Assembly (NCBI RefSeq): GCF_011752995.1
Contig: NZ_VWWL01000024.1
Span: 1 to 64,000, forward strand
From: Burkholderia sp. Ax-1724
Lineage (GTDB): Bacteria > Pseudomonadota > Gammaproteobacteria > Burkholderiales > Burkholderiaceae
DNA length: 64,000 nucleotides
Direction: 5' to 3'
The translations under genes were made by a program, and so were the position numbers. Shown here one piece after another: positions 44,652-54,280 of this stretch; position 1 is the stretch's first letter; each line of letters starts with the position of its first letter. The notes beneath the pieces are model-generated. The model had not been told where the DNA came from and did no database searches. It saw only the letters and a list, made by a program, of their open reading frames with translations.

Positions 44652-45944
44652 TCACTTGAAATTCTTGTCCAGTTCCGAAATCTTCAATCCGAGCGTTTCG
44701 CTCAGTGCCCAGAGTGCCGCGCTCGACAGTACCGCGCACGCGACCGCGACGACCATCATCGACCAGCCGAGGCCGTGCTGTTTTGCCATGAAGCCGATCA
44801 GCATCGGACCGAACGACGCGATACCACGCCCGACGTTGTAGGCGAAGCCGATCCCCGCGCCGCGCACCGCGCCCGGAAACTGCTCGGACAGGATCGCGCC
44901 GAGCCCGCCGGCGCATGACGAGATGCTCGCGCCGACCAGGAACACCAGCACATAGCCGGTCGTGAGCGATTGGACCGGCAGGTAGAGAAAGGCGGCGATC
45001 GCAATCATCGAAAAGAGGATCGTTGCGGTTTGCGTCGGGCGGCGGCCGAAGCGGTCGTGAAACCAGCCGACTGACACATACCCGATGAAGCCGCCGAGAA
45101 TCTGGATGAGCATGAACGTCGTCGTGCCGGCAACGTGCAGGCCGCGTTCGGTCCCGAGATAGAGCGGCAGGAATGTGACGATCGAATAGTAGGTGCCGTG
45201 ACCGCCGACCATGAAAATCGTCGAGAACATCGTCACGCGGCGCAGATCGCGATGAAAGAGGCGTCCGATCGAGGCGAGCGCCGCTTGCTCCGAGCGGCCA
45301 TTTCCCGATCGGCGTTCATGAATGCCGCGCCGTGCAACGAAGATCGCAATCGCCGGCAGGAGGCCGAGCACGAAGAGCCAGCGCCACGCGACGTCGGCCG
45401 GCATGATCGAGAACATCACGAAGTAGGCAATCGTCGACAACGCCCAGCCGATCGCATACGCGCTTTGCATCACCGCCATCATCCGGCCGCGGCGCTCGTC
45501 GGCGGTGTACTCCGACAGCAACGCGACACCCACGGGCCACTCCGCGCCGAAGCACAGTCCTTCGAGCGTTCGCCACAGCACCAGCTGCGTGGCATTCTGC
45601 GCGGTTGCAGTCAACGCGGTGAATATGCTGAAGCCGACTACCACCCACACCAGCACGCGAACGCGTCCGTAGCGATCCGCGAACGCGCCGCCGAACAGCC
45701 CGCCGATGGCCGATGCGACGAGGCTTGCCGTCGAAATCGTGCCGCCCACGCCGACTGAGAGATGCAGTGTCGTCAGGATTGCGCCGAGCGCGAGCGCAAA
45801 CATCGTGTGATCGAAACCATCGAGTCCCCATCCGAGCGCCGACGCTATCACCACGCGGCGCTGTTGCGAACCCGCTATCCGTGTGAGATCGGTTGGTGAC
45901 GGCTGGAATTGCAGTGATTGATGTATCGCATGCGGATCTTTCAT
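44652..45944 (-). CDS. MFS transporter (sugar/organic acid carrier)
   Basis: The 430-aa carrier has 12 helices. The signature loop GGLFGGAFADRYGRVRV lies between helices 2 and 3, and RTLEGLCFGAEWPVGVALLSEYTADERRGR between helices 4 and 5 is typical of metabolite:H+ symporter relatives. The second-half loop is WFHDRFGRRPTQT. GGAGAGAGACA precedes the ATG. It sits 63 bp after the enolase gene in the minus-strand run and is its likely uptake system. Confidence 0.9.
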   Translation of the reverse strand: MKDPHAIHQSLQFQPSPTDLTRIAGSQQRRVVIASALGWGLDGFDHTMFALALGAILTTLHLSVGVGGTISTASLVASAIGGLFGGAFADRYGRVRVLVWVVVGFSIFTALTATAQNATQLVLWRTLEGLCFGAEWPVGVALLSEYTADERRGRMMAVMQSAYAIGWALSTIAYFVMFSIMPADVAWRWLFVLGLLPAIAIFVARRGIHERRSGNGRSEQAALASIGRLFHRDLRRVTMFSTIFMVGGHGTYYSIVTFLPLYLGTERGLHVAGTTTFMLIQILGGFIGYVSVGWFHDRFGRRPTQTATILFSMIAIAAFLYLPVQSLTTGYVLVFLVGASISSCAGGLGAILSEQFPGAVRGAGIGFAYNVGRGIASFGPMLIGFMAKQHGLGWSMMVVAVACAVLSSAALWALSETLGLKISELDKNFK

Positions 45945-46007
45945 TGTCTCTCTCCAGGTTATCTATTCGGTTGTCTTGTACTTCGACCGGGTTGCCGCCG
46001 CGGCCGC

Positions 46008-47171
46008 TCAGCGCGATGGGCCGCCGATGCGTTCACACAGGAATGGCGCGAGTGCGTCGCGATTGAGTTCGGCGCCGAGCCCGGGTCCTTCGGGCGGACT
46101 CAGGTAGCCCTCCTTGACCGACGCCTCCGGCGCATCGCGCACCGTGTCGATGTAGCCGTCGTGAAAGCGGAAATACGGATACAGCTCGAGCATCGATATA
46201 TTCGGCAGGTTGATCGCCAGATGCCGGGCGACCTGGGTCGCGAGCGGACTGCCGCACACATGCGGCGCGACGCGCATTCCGAATGCTTCGGCCATGGCGG
46301 CGATCTTCTTGGTTTCCATGATGCCGCCCGTGTTGCACGGGTCCGGCTGGACGATGTCGACCGCGCGCGTCTCGATGAGCGCACGCATCTGGTGGCGTCC
46401 ATAGTTGCGTTCGCCCGCTGCGAGCGGAATCGACGTGCGCGCGGCGACCCACGCCATGGCATCGGCATCGGACGGGTCAGTGGGTTCTTCGACGAACTGA
46501 ATGTCGTACGGCTCGAAGCGGTTGCACAGCCTCGCTGCTTCGGCGGCGCTCAGTCCGCCGCTCAAATCGAGCATCAGGTCGACATCCGGACCGATCGCTT
46601 CGCGTACCGCTTTCACGCGTGCTACCGCGAGATCGGCCTGCTCGCGTGTAATGGAGCGCTGGCTGACGTGGCGCATGTTCACGCCAAGCATCTGGCCGAG
46701 CGGATAGAACTTGAGCGCTGTGTAGCCGTCGGCGAGCGGACGCTCGGTGGCCCGGGCGAATTCGTCGGGTGTCTGCGCGGCTTCGTACCAGCCGTTTGCA
46801 TAGCAGCGAATGCGATCATTGACTGCGCCGCCGAGCAATTGATAGACCGGCAGGCCGCACGCGCGACCCTTGATGTCCCAAAGCGCCTGCTCCAGTGCGC
46901 TCAACGCAGCGAACACGATGGTGCCGCCGCCCTTGGCCCAGAACGTATGGTCGTATACGTGTGTCGAAAATGCTTCGATACGAGCGGGATCACGGCCGAT
47001 CAGATCGGGTGCGAGATCCTTCAGCATGCCTGCGGCGGCATGGGCGCCGCGTCCGTAGGCCACGCCCGCTTCGCCGATGCCGTTAATCCCTTCGTCGGTG
47101 CTGACCTCGACGATGATCGGATGCAGCTTGCCGCTGCGAGCGAGATAGATATCGACTTGCGTGATCTTCAT
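46008..47171 (-). CDS. Enolase-superfamily dehydratase (mandelate racemase/galactonate dehydratase-like)
   Basis: The 387-aa acid-sugar dehydratase or epimerase has an N-terminal capping domain (VEVSTDEGINGIGEAGVAYG) and a barrel with the motif ALKFYPLG (probable catalytic Lys near residue 153), metal ligands in DLMLDLSGGLS, QFVEEPTDP and LAAGERNYG, and the histidine in RVAPHVCGSPLA. This His/Glu pattern is that of galactonate dehydratase-like members, which dehydrate sugar acids. Substrate is not predictable. Its start overlaps the stop of the DeoR gene by 4 bp. Confidence 0.85.
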   Translation of the reverse strand: MKITQVDIYLARSGKLHPIIVEVSTDEGINGIGEAGVAYGRGAHAAAGMLKDLAPDLIGRDPARIEAFSTHVYDHTFWAKGGGTIVFAALSALEQALWDIKGRACGLPVYQLLGGAVNDRIRCYANGWYEAAQTPDEFARATERPLADGYTALKFYPLGQMLGVNMRHVSQRSITREQADLAVARVKAVREAIGPDVDLMLDLSGGLSAAEAARLCNRFEPYDIQFVEEPTDPSDADAMAWVAARTSIPLAAGERNYGRHQMRALIETRAVDIVQPDPCNTGGIMETKKIAAMAEAFGMRVAPHVCGSPLATQVARHLAINLPNISMLELYPYFRFHDGYIDTVRDAPEASVKEGYLSPPEGPGLGAELNRDALAPFLCERIGGPSR

Positions 47172-48052
47172 GGCGGACCGGGTGGGGAATCACCGGCGAG
47201 GTCGGACGCCGCGTCGTCGAGCTGCACGCGCGTCACCTTCACGCCCAACTGCCGGTATTGCTGGAACTCGTTGTCCGCAAGACCGTCGTCGGTGATGATT
47301 TCGTTGATGTCGGCAACGTCTGCGATACCGTGGATCGCACGTCCCGCGAACCGGCTGCTGTCGATCATGAGCGTGGTCTTGCTCGCGGCGCGGATCATCG
47401 CCCGCTTGAGCGTGACCAGTTCAAGGGACGTGTCCGACACGCATTCGTAGTCGACCGCTTGCGCCGACAGAAAGCACTGGTCGACCCGCATGTCATGCAA
47501 AAACGACATGCCCGGCTCGCCGAGCAGCGTGTACGCGCGCGGCCGGCACTGGCCGCCCGGTACGATCAGCTTTACGTGCGGCTTGCGCGTCAGCAGGCTC
47601 GCGACCATCAGATCGCAGGTCACCACGGTCAACGAGATGTCGAGTTCGCCGACCACTTGCGCAAACTCGTGCATCGTCGAACCGGTATCGATAAGAATGC
47701 TCTGGTCCTCGGAGAGCCGTTTCGCCGCTTCCACCGCGATCGCGCGTTTCTCTTCCGACGCCGTGTAGCGCGCTTCGTCGACGCTCGGCTCGTAGGTCGA
47801 GCGCTGGCGGATACGCACTGCGCCGCCGTGCGTACGCCGGACCACGCCACGCGCGGCGAGCGCGTCGAGATCGCGCCGGATGGTCGACACCGATGCATTG
47901 AACAGGCGCGACAATTCCTGATTCGACCCGCCGACGTTCTGCTCGAACCAGTCGATCATGCGTTGCTGACGCTCTGCCTGAATCATGTCCTCCGGCATGC
48001 CGTCGGACTGCGTTTCAGGCTCCTTTTTGCCGTTGGCCGTCATCTTCGTCAT
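47168..48052 (-). CDS. DeoR-family transcriptional repressor
   Basis: The 294-aa regulator has the DeoR helix-turn-helix (RQQRMIDWFEQNVGGSNQELSRLF then STIRRDLDALAARGVVRRTHGGA, about residues 29-78) and a C-terminal sugar-phosphate sensor domain (ILIDTGSTMHEFAQVV, VTCDLMVASLL, the ligand-binding SAQAVD and DSSRFAGRAIHGIA). The frame is open 37 codons upstream, but the ATG at 48050-48052 has AAAGGAAG next to it. Being inside the run suggests control by a phosphorylated sugar-like intermediate. Confidence 0.9.
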   Translation of the reverse strand: MTKMTANGKKEPETQSDGMPEDMIQAERQQRMIDWFEQNVGGSNQELSRLFNASVSTIRRDLDALAARGVVRRTHGGAVRIRQRSTYEPSVDEARYTASEEKRAIAVEAAKRLSEDQSILIDTGSTMHEFAQVVGELDISLTVVTCDLMVASLLTRKPHVKLIVPGGQCRPRAYTLLGEPGMSFLHDMRVDQCFLSAQAVDYECVSDTSLELVTLKRAMIRAASKTTLMIDSSRFAGRAIHGIADVADINEIITDDGLADNEFQQYRQLGVKVTRVQLDDAASDLAGDSPPGPP

Positions 48053-48195
48053 CTTCCTTTCTCCTGAAGCATCGCCTAAAGTCCTCGGAGGATACACGAA
48101 GTGATAACGCGAACTGGCCGGCCAGGCGAGGCCAGTGCGCGCCGCTTTCCGGCCCCCGCGCAAGCTGCTCGCGGAACGCCGGGCCGGGACATCCG

Positions 48196-48624
48196 TTACA
48201 GGCTTACGCGCATTTTCTCGGTGCGCGCCGCGCCTGCGCCGCGATACGCGGTGACTTCGATTTCGACCAGATATTCCGTGCCCGCGAGCGGCGTCGCGGT
48301 GATGGTCGCGGCCGGATCGATGTCCTTGAATTTCTCCGAGACGACCGCCATCACGGCTTCCTTATGGTCGAGGTTCGGTATCGCGATACGCGAGCGCACC
48401 ACGTCGGCGAGACTCGCGCCGACCGCCTTCAGCGCACCTTCGATGTTGGCGAAGCATTGCAGCGTCTGCTCGGCCGGGTCCTTCGAGATTTCACGCGTGC
48501 GGTAGTGACGGCCCGCGGTGTTCGCGACCAACACCCAGTTGTCGACCACCACGGCGCGCGAGTAGCTGTTTTTGTCTTCGTACACGCTGCCTGACTTCAG
48601 TTTCTGCACCTGTAGCTCAGCCAT
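48196..48624 (-). CDS. RidA-family (YjgF/UK114-like) protein
   Basis: The 142-aa cytosolic protein has the RidA-like core SYSRAVVVDNWVLVANTAGRH, then QTLQCFANIEGALKAVGAS and the strand EYLVEIEVTAYRG. RidA relatives hydrolyse enamine/imine products of amino acid oxidation, which fits the FAD oxidase and hyuAB genes of the same run. It could equally be a specific deaminase. GGAG nine bases before the ATG marks the start; it begins 47 bp after hyuB. Confidence 0.88.
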   Translation of the reverse strand: MAELQVQKLKSGSVYEDKNSYSRAVVVDNWVLVANTAGRHYRTREISKDPAEQTLQCFANIEGALKAVGASLADVVRSRIAIPNLDHKEAVMAVVSEKFKDIDPAATITATPLAGTEYLVEIEVTAYRGAGAARTEKMRVSL

Positions 48625-48671
48625 CTAAAAAGTCTCCATGAAGGGAAGGTTGCTTCGAAGAGCGATACGGA

Positions 48672-50312
48672 TCACTGCGTCTGTAGTGCGAGTTCGCCAT
48701 ACTCGCGCCGCGCGAACGCATCGGAAATGCGCTGCTCGACGAGATCGCGCCGCAGGTCTTCGGGCTTGCGTGCTTGCGGCGGACCGTAGCCGCCGCCGCC
48801 CGGCGTCAGGATCTCGACGATGTCGCCGCGCTTCAGCGGCGTCGTTTTGCCCGCCAGCGGCGCGCCGTTGACGCTGCACGACGAGCCTTGCGCCGCGCCG
48901 CCGCCTTCGAGGCCCCACGGTTGCGAGCCCAGCCGCGACGTCTCGACGTTGATCTGGCAAGCGCGTTCGGCGCGATACACGCGGCGCAGCCCCATGCCGC
49001 CGCGCCAGGTGCCGGCGCCTGCCGAATCGTTGACGAGTTCGTAGCGCAGCAGCGTCAGCGGATATTCCTGTTCGAGTGCCTCGACGGGGAGGTTCGACGT
49101 GTTGGTCAGATGCACGTGAATGCCGCTCAGGCCGTCGGCGGTGGGCCGCGCGCCGCCGCCGCCGCCGATCGTCTCCAGATAGACCCAGAGTTCGCCGTTA
49201 TCGGTGCTGCCGCTGAACACCGCCGCGGCGCAGCAGCCGTTGCCGGCCGCCATCACCTTGTTCGGCAGCGCCTGCGCGAGTGCGCCGTAGATCATGTCCG
49301 ACACGCGCTGGCATGCGGACAGCCGGCTGTTGACCGCCGCCGGATGCTCGCAGTTGAGCAGCGACCCTTTCGGTGCCTCGACGCTGATCGGCCGCGCGAG
49401 ACCCGCATTCGGCAGGATGGTCGGATCGATGATCGCCTTCACCGCGTAGTAGCAGGTAGCCAGCAGGCCGGTGTAGATGACATTCAGCGCGTTGCGCATC
49501 TGCGGCGGCGCGTCGAAGGCAAGATGCATCGAGTCGCCCTTGATGGTGATGGCCACACTCAGGTCGAGCGAGCCTTCGAAGTGCAGGCTGTCGAAGCGGT
49601 CGGTGAAGCGATAGGTGCCGTCGGGAATCGCCGCGATGCCGGCGCGCATCTTGCGCTCGGCGTAGTCCTGCAGTGCCTCGCCGGCGCGCAGGATGCGCTC
49701 GGTGCCGTATTTCCCGCACAATGCCTGCAGGCGCTGCACGCCGACGCGGTTGGCAGCCATCTGCGCGCGCAGATCCGACAGCCGTTCGTGCGGCACCTGG
49801 CAGTTCAGCAGGATCAGTTCCTGCACATCCTTCTGCAATACGCCTTCGCGATAAAGCCTGACAGGCGGGATACGCAGGCCTTCCTGATAGATGTGCGCGT
49901 GGCCGCGATCGGCGAAGTCGGCGTGGTGCGCGGTGTTGATCGCCCACGTAATCAACTGGTCTTCGAAGAACACCGGCTCGGCAAGCACGATGTCCGGCAG
50001 GTGCGTGCCGCCGCCTTCGTACGCATCGTTGCCGATGAACACGTCGCCCGGACGGATGTCCGCGAGCGGAAAGCGCTTCATGATGTGCGGCACGGTCTCG
50101 AGAAAGCTACCCAGGTGCATCGGGATGTGCTCGGCCTGGCACAGCGTGTTCCCCGAACGGTCGAAGATCGCGGTCGAGCAGTCGCGGCGTTCCTTGATGT
50201 TGGTCGAGTAGCTCGAGCGCACCAGCGCTTCGCCCATTTCCTCGGTGATCGACGCGAGCGCGCTGCCAACGACTTCCACCGTGATCGGATCGATAGACAG
50301 GGTCGTGTTCAT
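48672..50312 (-). CDS. hyuB: Hydantoinase B/oxoprolinase family protein
   Basis: The 546-aa protein is one half of an ATP-dependent amidohydrolase of the N-methylhydantoinase/oxoprolinase/acetone carboxylase group. It starts DPITVEVVGSALASITEEMGEAL and has RSSYSTNIKERRDCSTAIFD, IPMHLGSFLETV, DVFIGNDAYEGGGTHLPDI and the late glycine loop LTPGGGGYGPP. The frame stays open far upstream, but the ATG at 50310-50312 overlaps the hyuA stop by 4 bp and matches the family start. Confidence 0.92.
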   Translation of the reverse strand: MNTTLSIDPITVEVVGSALASITEEMGEALVRSSYSTNIKERRDCSTAIFDRSGNTLCQAEHIPMHLGSFLETVPHIMKRFPLADIRPGDVFIGNDAYEGGGTHLPDIVLAEPVFFEDQLITWAINTAHHADFADRGHAHIYQEGLRIPPVRLYREGVLQKDVQELILLNCQVPHERLSDLRAQMAANRVGVQRLQALCGKYGTERILRAGEALQDYAERKMRAGIAAIPDGTYRFTDRFDSLHFEGSLDLSVAITIKGDSMHLAFDAPPQMRNALNVIYTGLLATCYYAVKAIIDPTILPNAGLARPISVEAPKGSLLNCEHPAAVNSRLSACQRVSDMIYGALAQALPNKVMAAGNGCCAAAVFSGSTDNGELWVYLETIGGGGGARPTADGLSGIHVHLTNTSNLPVEALEQEYPLTLLRYELVNDSAGAGTWRGGMGLRRVYRAERACQINVETSRLGSQPWGLEGGGAAQGSSCSVNGAPLAGKTTPLKRGDIVEILTPGGGGYGPPQARKPEDLRRDLVEQRISDAFARREYGELALQTQ

Positions 50313-52363
50313 TTCTGCATTTCCAGAATCAGATTCAGATAGGGGTCGACGCTCGCGCGCATGTTCGGCAGCACAACGGTCGTGGCGTCCATCTGCTCGA
50401 CGATGGCCGGGCCCGTGAAGGTATTGCCCGACGCGAGCTTGTCGCGGCTGTAGACCGGACAATCGACGAATGCCGCGGCCTCGGCCATGTAGACCTCGCG
50501 CCGGCCGATCTGCGCATGGCTCGCATCCGGACCCACCGCCGGCGCGGGCGTGAACTGCGCCTTGGCGACACGCCCGACGGCCTCGACACGCAGTGTGACG
50601 AGCTGGATCGTTTCGCCCTCGGCAACGAAGCCGAAGCGCTGCCGGTGTGCGTTTTCGAAGCCGCTCGCGAGCAGGTCGAGCGTGGCCTGGGTGATCAGTC
50701 CCGGCGGCACCGGCACCGATAGCTCGTAGTTCTGGCCGTGATAGCGCATGTCGGCGGTGCGTGTGATCGACTGGCGATCGGACTCGATGCCTTCGCGTGC
50801 AAACCAGCCCTGAGCCTGCGTGTCGAGTTCCGCATAGCCGGCTTCGAGCGCATCGAGCGACGCCGCGTCGAGCCGCCGCACGCGCGACAGGGCGAAGTCG
50901 GCGCGCAGGTCGGTGAGCAGCAGACCGAGTGCACACAACGCACCCGGCGTGAGCGGCACGATGATGCGCGTCATGTCGAGTTCCTGCGCGAGACGCGCCG
51001 CGTGCAGCGGTCCGGCGCCGCCGAATGCCATCAGCGTGTAGTCGCGCGGGTCGTGGCCGCGCTGCACGCTGATTACGCGAATCGCCTTGGCCATGTTCGC
51101 GGTCACCACCGAGACGATGCCCTGCGCGGTCTCCATCACGCCGATGCCGAGCTGATCCGCGAGCTTCTGCATCGCATCGAGCGCGAGGTCGCGGCGCACC
51201 TTCATGCGTCCGCCGAGAATCTCGACTGGATTGAGCGTCTGCAGCACGATGTTCGCGTCGGTCACGGTCGGCTCGCTGTTGCCGCGGCCATAGCAGACCG
51301 GGCCGGGGTCGGCGCCGGCGCTGCGCGGGCCGACTTTCAGCAGGCCGCCGCTGTCCACATAAGCGATCGAGCCGCCGCCCGCACCCACCGTATGGATGTC
51401 GAGCATCGGCGCCTTGATCGGATAGCCGTGCACATTCGCTTCGCCGGTCAGCGCGCACTGGCCGCCTTGCAGCAGCGCGACGTCGCTGCTCGTGCCGCCC
51501 ACGTCGAACGTGATCAGATTCGGAAAGCCCGCGAGATTGCCGATTTCCTGCGCCGCGACCACACCCGTGCTCGGCCCGGAGAGGACCGTGCGCACCGGCA
51601 GTTCGGCGGCCGTGTCGAAGCCGATGACGCCGCCGTTGGATTGCGTGAGTTGTGGCGCGACGCGCAAACCCAGATCCTCGAAGCGATGCTGGAGGCGCTG
51701 GATATACTTCTTCATGATCGGGCCGAGATACGCGTTGACGACCGTGGTCGACAACCGTTCGTATTCGCGGAATTCCGGCGCGATCTGATGGGATGCGCAA
51801 ATGAACACATCGGGCAGGATCTCGCGAACGATTTCCAGCGCACGGCGCTCGTGCTTCGTGTTCAGGAATCCGTACAGAAAGCAGACGGCGACCGCCTTGA
51901 CATCCTCGTCGGCCATCTTGCGCGCGGCGGCGCGCAGACCTTCTTCGTCGAGTTCCAGTTCGATTTCGCCGTTCGCGCGCAGCCGCTCCTTGACTTCGAG
52001 ACGCAAATCTCGCGTGACGAGAGCTTGCGGTTTTTCCGCGTACATGTCGTACAGACTCGGGCGCTTCTGACGGCCGATTTCGAGCAGATCGCGAAAGCCG
52101 TCGGTGACGACGAGGCCGGTCTTCACGCCGCGCAGTTCGATCAGCGCATTGGTCGCGACGGTCGTGCCGTGGCCGAGAAAGCCGATATCCTGTGCCTGCG
52201 CGTCAACGGTTCCAAGCCCCTCGGTCACGCCGTTGGCGATGCCGAGCGAAGGGTCGGCCGGCGTCGACGGTACTTTCCATATCTGCACGCGGCCACTCGC
52301 ATCGTCGAACATGCAGACGTCGGTGAAGGTGCCGCCTGAATCAACTCCTATTCGCCAAGCCAT
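50309..52363 (-). CDS. hyuA: Hydantoinase A/oxoprolinase family protein
   Basis: The 684-aa partner of HyuB carries the ATP site of the ASKHA fold: GVDSGGTFTDVCMFD at residue 6, GHGTTVATNALIE near 64, and the second phosphate loop NLITFDVGGTSSDVALL with SAGADPGPVCYGRG later. Together HyuAB open a cyclic imide or lactam, or carboxylate a ketone, at the cost of ATP. The true substrate is not readable from sequence. AGGAAG precedes the ATG. It lies 25 bp after the FAD oxidase and is coupled to hyuB. Confidence 0.92.
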   Translation of the reverse strand: MAWRIGVDSGGTFTDVCMFDDASGRVQIWKVPSTPADPSLGIANGVTEGLGTVDAQAQDIGFLGHGTTVATNALIELRGVKTGLVVTDGFRDLLEIGRQKRPSLYDMYAEKPQALVTRDLRLEVKERLRANGEIELELDEEGLRAAARKMADEDVKAVAVCFLYGFLNTKHERRALEIVREILPDVFICASHQIAPEFREYERLSTTVVNAYLGPIMKKYIQRLQHRFEDLGLRVAPQLTQSNGGVIGFDTAAELPVRTVLSGPSTGVVAAQEIGNLAGFPNLITFDVGGTSSDVALLQGGQCALTGEANVHGYPIKAPMLDIHTVGAGGGSIAYVDSGGLLKVGPRSAGADPGPVCYGRGNSEPTVTDANIVLQTLNPVEILGGRMKVRRDLALDAMQKLADQLGIGVMETAQGIVSVVTANMAKAIRVISVQRGHDPRDYTLMAFGGAGPLHAARLAQELDMTRIIVPLTPGALCALGLLLTDLRADFALSRVRRLDAASLDALEAGYAELDTQAQGWFAREGIESDRQSITRTADMRYHGQNYELSVPVPPGLITQATLDLLASGFENAHRQRFGFVAEGETIQLVTLRVEAVGRVAKAQFTPAPAVGPDASHAQIGRREVYMAEAAAFVDCPVYSRDKLASGNTFTGPAIVEQMDATTVVLPNMRASVDPYLNLILEMQK

Positions 52364-52388
52364 GTGATTGCTTCCTGAGTCAGAGAGG

Positions 52389-53720
52389 TTAAGCCGCCAT
52401 CAAACCGGCAGCTGAAAAACGCGCGAATCGTTCGAAGCGGAACGGCGCCGGATCGACCAGCGGCGTTTCGTTCGTCACCAGTTGCGCCATCAGCTTGCCG
52501 GCGCCGGGGCCGAGGCCGAAGCCGTGCCCGGAAAACCCGGTTGCGATGAAGAAGCCGGGCAGTGCGGCGAGAGGTCCAATGATCGGCACCGCATCGGGCG
52601 TCACATCGATCATGCCGCCCCACATCTGCAGGATGCGGGCGTTCGCAAATGCCGGGAATGCCTTGGCCAGGTTCGCGAGGCCGTTGCGGATCACCGCCTC
52701 GGACGGTTTGGGATCGAGGATGCGATGCTTCTCGAACGGCGTGATCGCATCGAGTGCCCACTGGCGCGGCGTACGCCACTCGTCGATGAACTGCCTGTCG
52801 AGACGCAGCTTCAGATCGGCGCGGTTGCGGCGGAAACGCGACCAGTATTCCGGGAAGAGCCGGAAGCTGTCCGGCACGATCGGCACTAGCGTCGAGTTGC
52901 GCATGGCGATCGTGTAGCCGCCGTCGAGCCGCTGGCGGAACGAGAAGTTGTCGGCACCGACAGGCATCGCGGTGGGGCCGTTGACGTCGCTGATGCGCGC
53001 GGCGCTGCCGAGCACCTTGAGTTGCGGCAACTCGAGGCCGAACGAGCCCGCGAACAGGCGCGACCACGCGCCGCCCGCCAGCACGACCGACGAGCAGCGG
53101 ATCTCGCCGTGCTCGGTGACCACACCGCTCACGCGCCCCGCTTCGCGCTGGATGCCGCGCACCGCACAACGCGTCGCGATATGCGCTCCCGCTCTTTGCG
53201 CGGCATGCGCGATCGCGGGTGCCGCCATCAGCGGCTCCGCTCGTCCGTCGGTTGCCGTGTGCATTCCGCCCGCGAATGTGGTGGAACAGCCGGGGACATA
53301 TTGCGCGAGATCGTTCTTCCCGAACAGCACCGTATCGATGCCGTATTCCCTGGCGTGCCCGATCCATTCGCGGTACTCGGCCATCTGCGCTTCGTTGCGG
53401 CACAGATAGGTGATGCCGGTCTGACGCAGGCCGGTTTCGGCGCCGTACTTCGGCTTGAGTTCGTGCCACAGTCGCAGGCTCTCGATCGACAGCGGAATTT
53501 CCGCCGGATCACGGCCCATCTGACGTACCCAGCCCCAGTTGCGCGCCGATTGTTCCGCACCGATCAGTCCTTTCTCGCAGACGACGACGCGCACGTTCTG
53601 CTGCGCGAGATACAGCGCCGTGCACACACCGATGATGCCGCCGCCGATGATGACGACCTCGGCCTCGGTGGGCAGTGGTGTTGCGCTGTTGGCGATCGGG
53701 TCTGGAATGATCCTGCTCAT
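52389..53720 (-). CDS. FAD-dependent amino acid oxidase/dehydrogenase (DAO family)
   Basis: The 443-aa flavoprotein has the dinucleotide loop EVVIIGGGIIGVCTALYLAQ at about residue 21, the DAO hallmark SARNWGWVRQMGRDP, SSVVLAGGAWSRLF in the middle, and the C-terminal FAD motif ATGFSGHGFGLGPGAGKL. Relatives oxidise D-amino acids, sarcosine or similar amines to imines. The frame continues upstream, but the ATG at 53718-53720 has AGGAAC before it. It is the first gene of the run to the porin, so the promoter lies in the AT-rich stretch up to 54000. Confidence 0.9.
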   Translation of the reverse strand: MSRIIPDPIANSATPLPTEAEVVIIGGGIIGVCTALYLAQQNVRVVVCEKGLIGAEQSARNWGWVRQMGRDPAEIPLSIESLRLWHELKPKYGAETGLRQTGITYLCRNEAQMAEYREWIGHAREYGIDTVLFGKNDLAQYVPGCSTTFAGGMHTATDGRAEPLMAAPAIAHAAQRAGAHIATRCAVRGIQREAGRVSGVVTEHGEIRCSSVVLAGGAWSRLFAGSFGLELPQLKVLGSAARISDVNGPTAMPVGADNFSFRQRLDGGYTIAMRNSTLVPIVPDSFRLFPEYWSRFRRNRADLKLRLDRQFIDEWRTPRQWALDAITPFEKHRILDPKPSEAVIRNGLANLAKAFPAFANARILQMWGGMIDVTPDAVPIIGPLAALPGFFIATGFSGHGFGLGPGAGKLMAQLVTNETPLVDPAPFRFERFARFSAAGLMAA

Positions 53721-54121
53721 GGGGTTCCTGTGTTTTTGCGAATGCGATGGAAAGCGAGTGCTGGCGGCTACAGCGTGTCCTCGGATCGGCAATCGACGGG
53801 CAGTTCCTCGATCGCCAAACCGGTGCCGCGGTTTGCGCCGCAGACCTGCACGACGGAACCGGCCACGCGACGCGGGGATGGCGGGTTCGGCGACAGGGAT
53901 TGAGAAAACATCGGTGATCGTTTTAGGTTGATTGTGGAAGAATGTGAGATATCTTATGAACGTTTGTGATTGATTAAAAATAAGTATTTTCCCTGTGACG
54001 GTCCTGGGGAATTCCCGCATTAGCGCAAGAATTCCGGGTATTCCCTGCAAAAAATAATTCATGCAAGCGAACGACTGGTCTTTTTTGAGATGTGAAAGTG
54101 TCTCTTCGTTAATGGAAGATT
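53721..54121. other. Upstream region of the minus-strand catabolic run
   Basis: The region holds an AT-rich stretch (53920-53995) with TAAGAT-like -10 elements on the minus strand. A set of related half-sites, GGAATTCCCGC, AGAATTCCGGG and GGTATTCCC, lies at 54008-54046. No gene is recognisable. It probably carries the promoter and regulator sites of the run. Confidence 0.45.
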
Positions 54122-54280
54122 GTGATCGATTTTGTTGGGTGGAAGGATTTTCTGTGGAAAAACTTCATAATCTATCGTGAGGCGGTCAGATATGGCGATG
54201 CCCGCACGTTCGCAACGGAATTCGAGTCGTGGCTTTGCGACAAATCAAAGATCGGATTAGCCGGCAACTTTGAGGCGTGA
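54122..54280 (+). CDS. Short orphan ORF, possibly a truncated gene
   Basis: A 52-codon frame with a GTG start encodes an aromatic-rich, protein-like sequence including FVGWKDFLWKNFIIYREAV and FATEFESWLCDKSKIG. GGAAG lies three bases before the GTG. Its GC content is lower than that of its neighbours. I do not recognise it. It could be the tail of a larger gene cut at the island edge, or chance. Confidence 0.3.
   Translation: MIDFVGWKDFLWKNFIIYREAVRYGDARTFATEFESWLCDKSKIGLAGNFEA

Noticed and set aside
45918..47450. 510-codon plus-strand ORF
   Set aside because: It is antisense to the enolase-superfamily gene and has no family motif. The same applies to 48774-50342 and 50738-52339, antisense to hyuB and hyuA.
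54008..54046. GGGTATTCCC shared with the AcoR site region near 33597 as a common regulator motif
   Set aside because: A single 10-base match in repeat-like sequence is too weak; no sigma54 promoter lies nearby.
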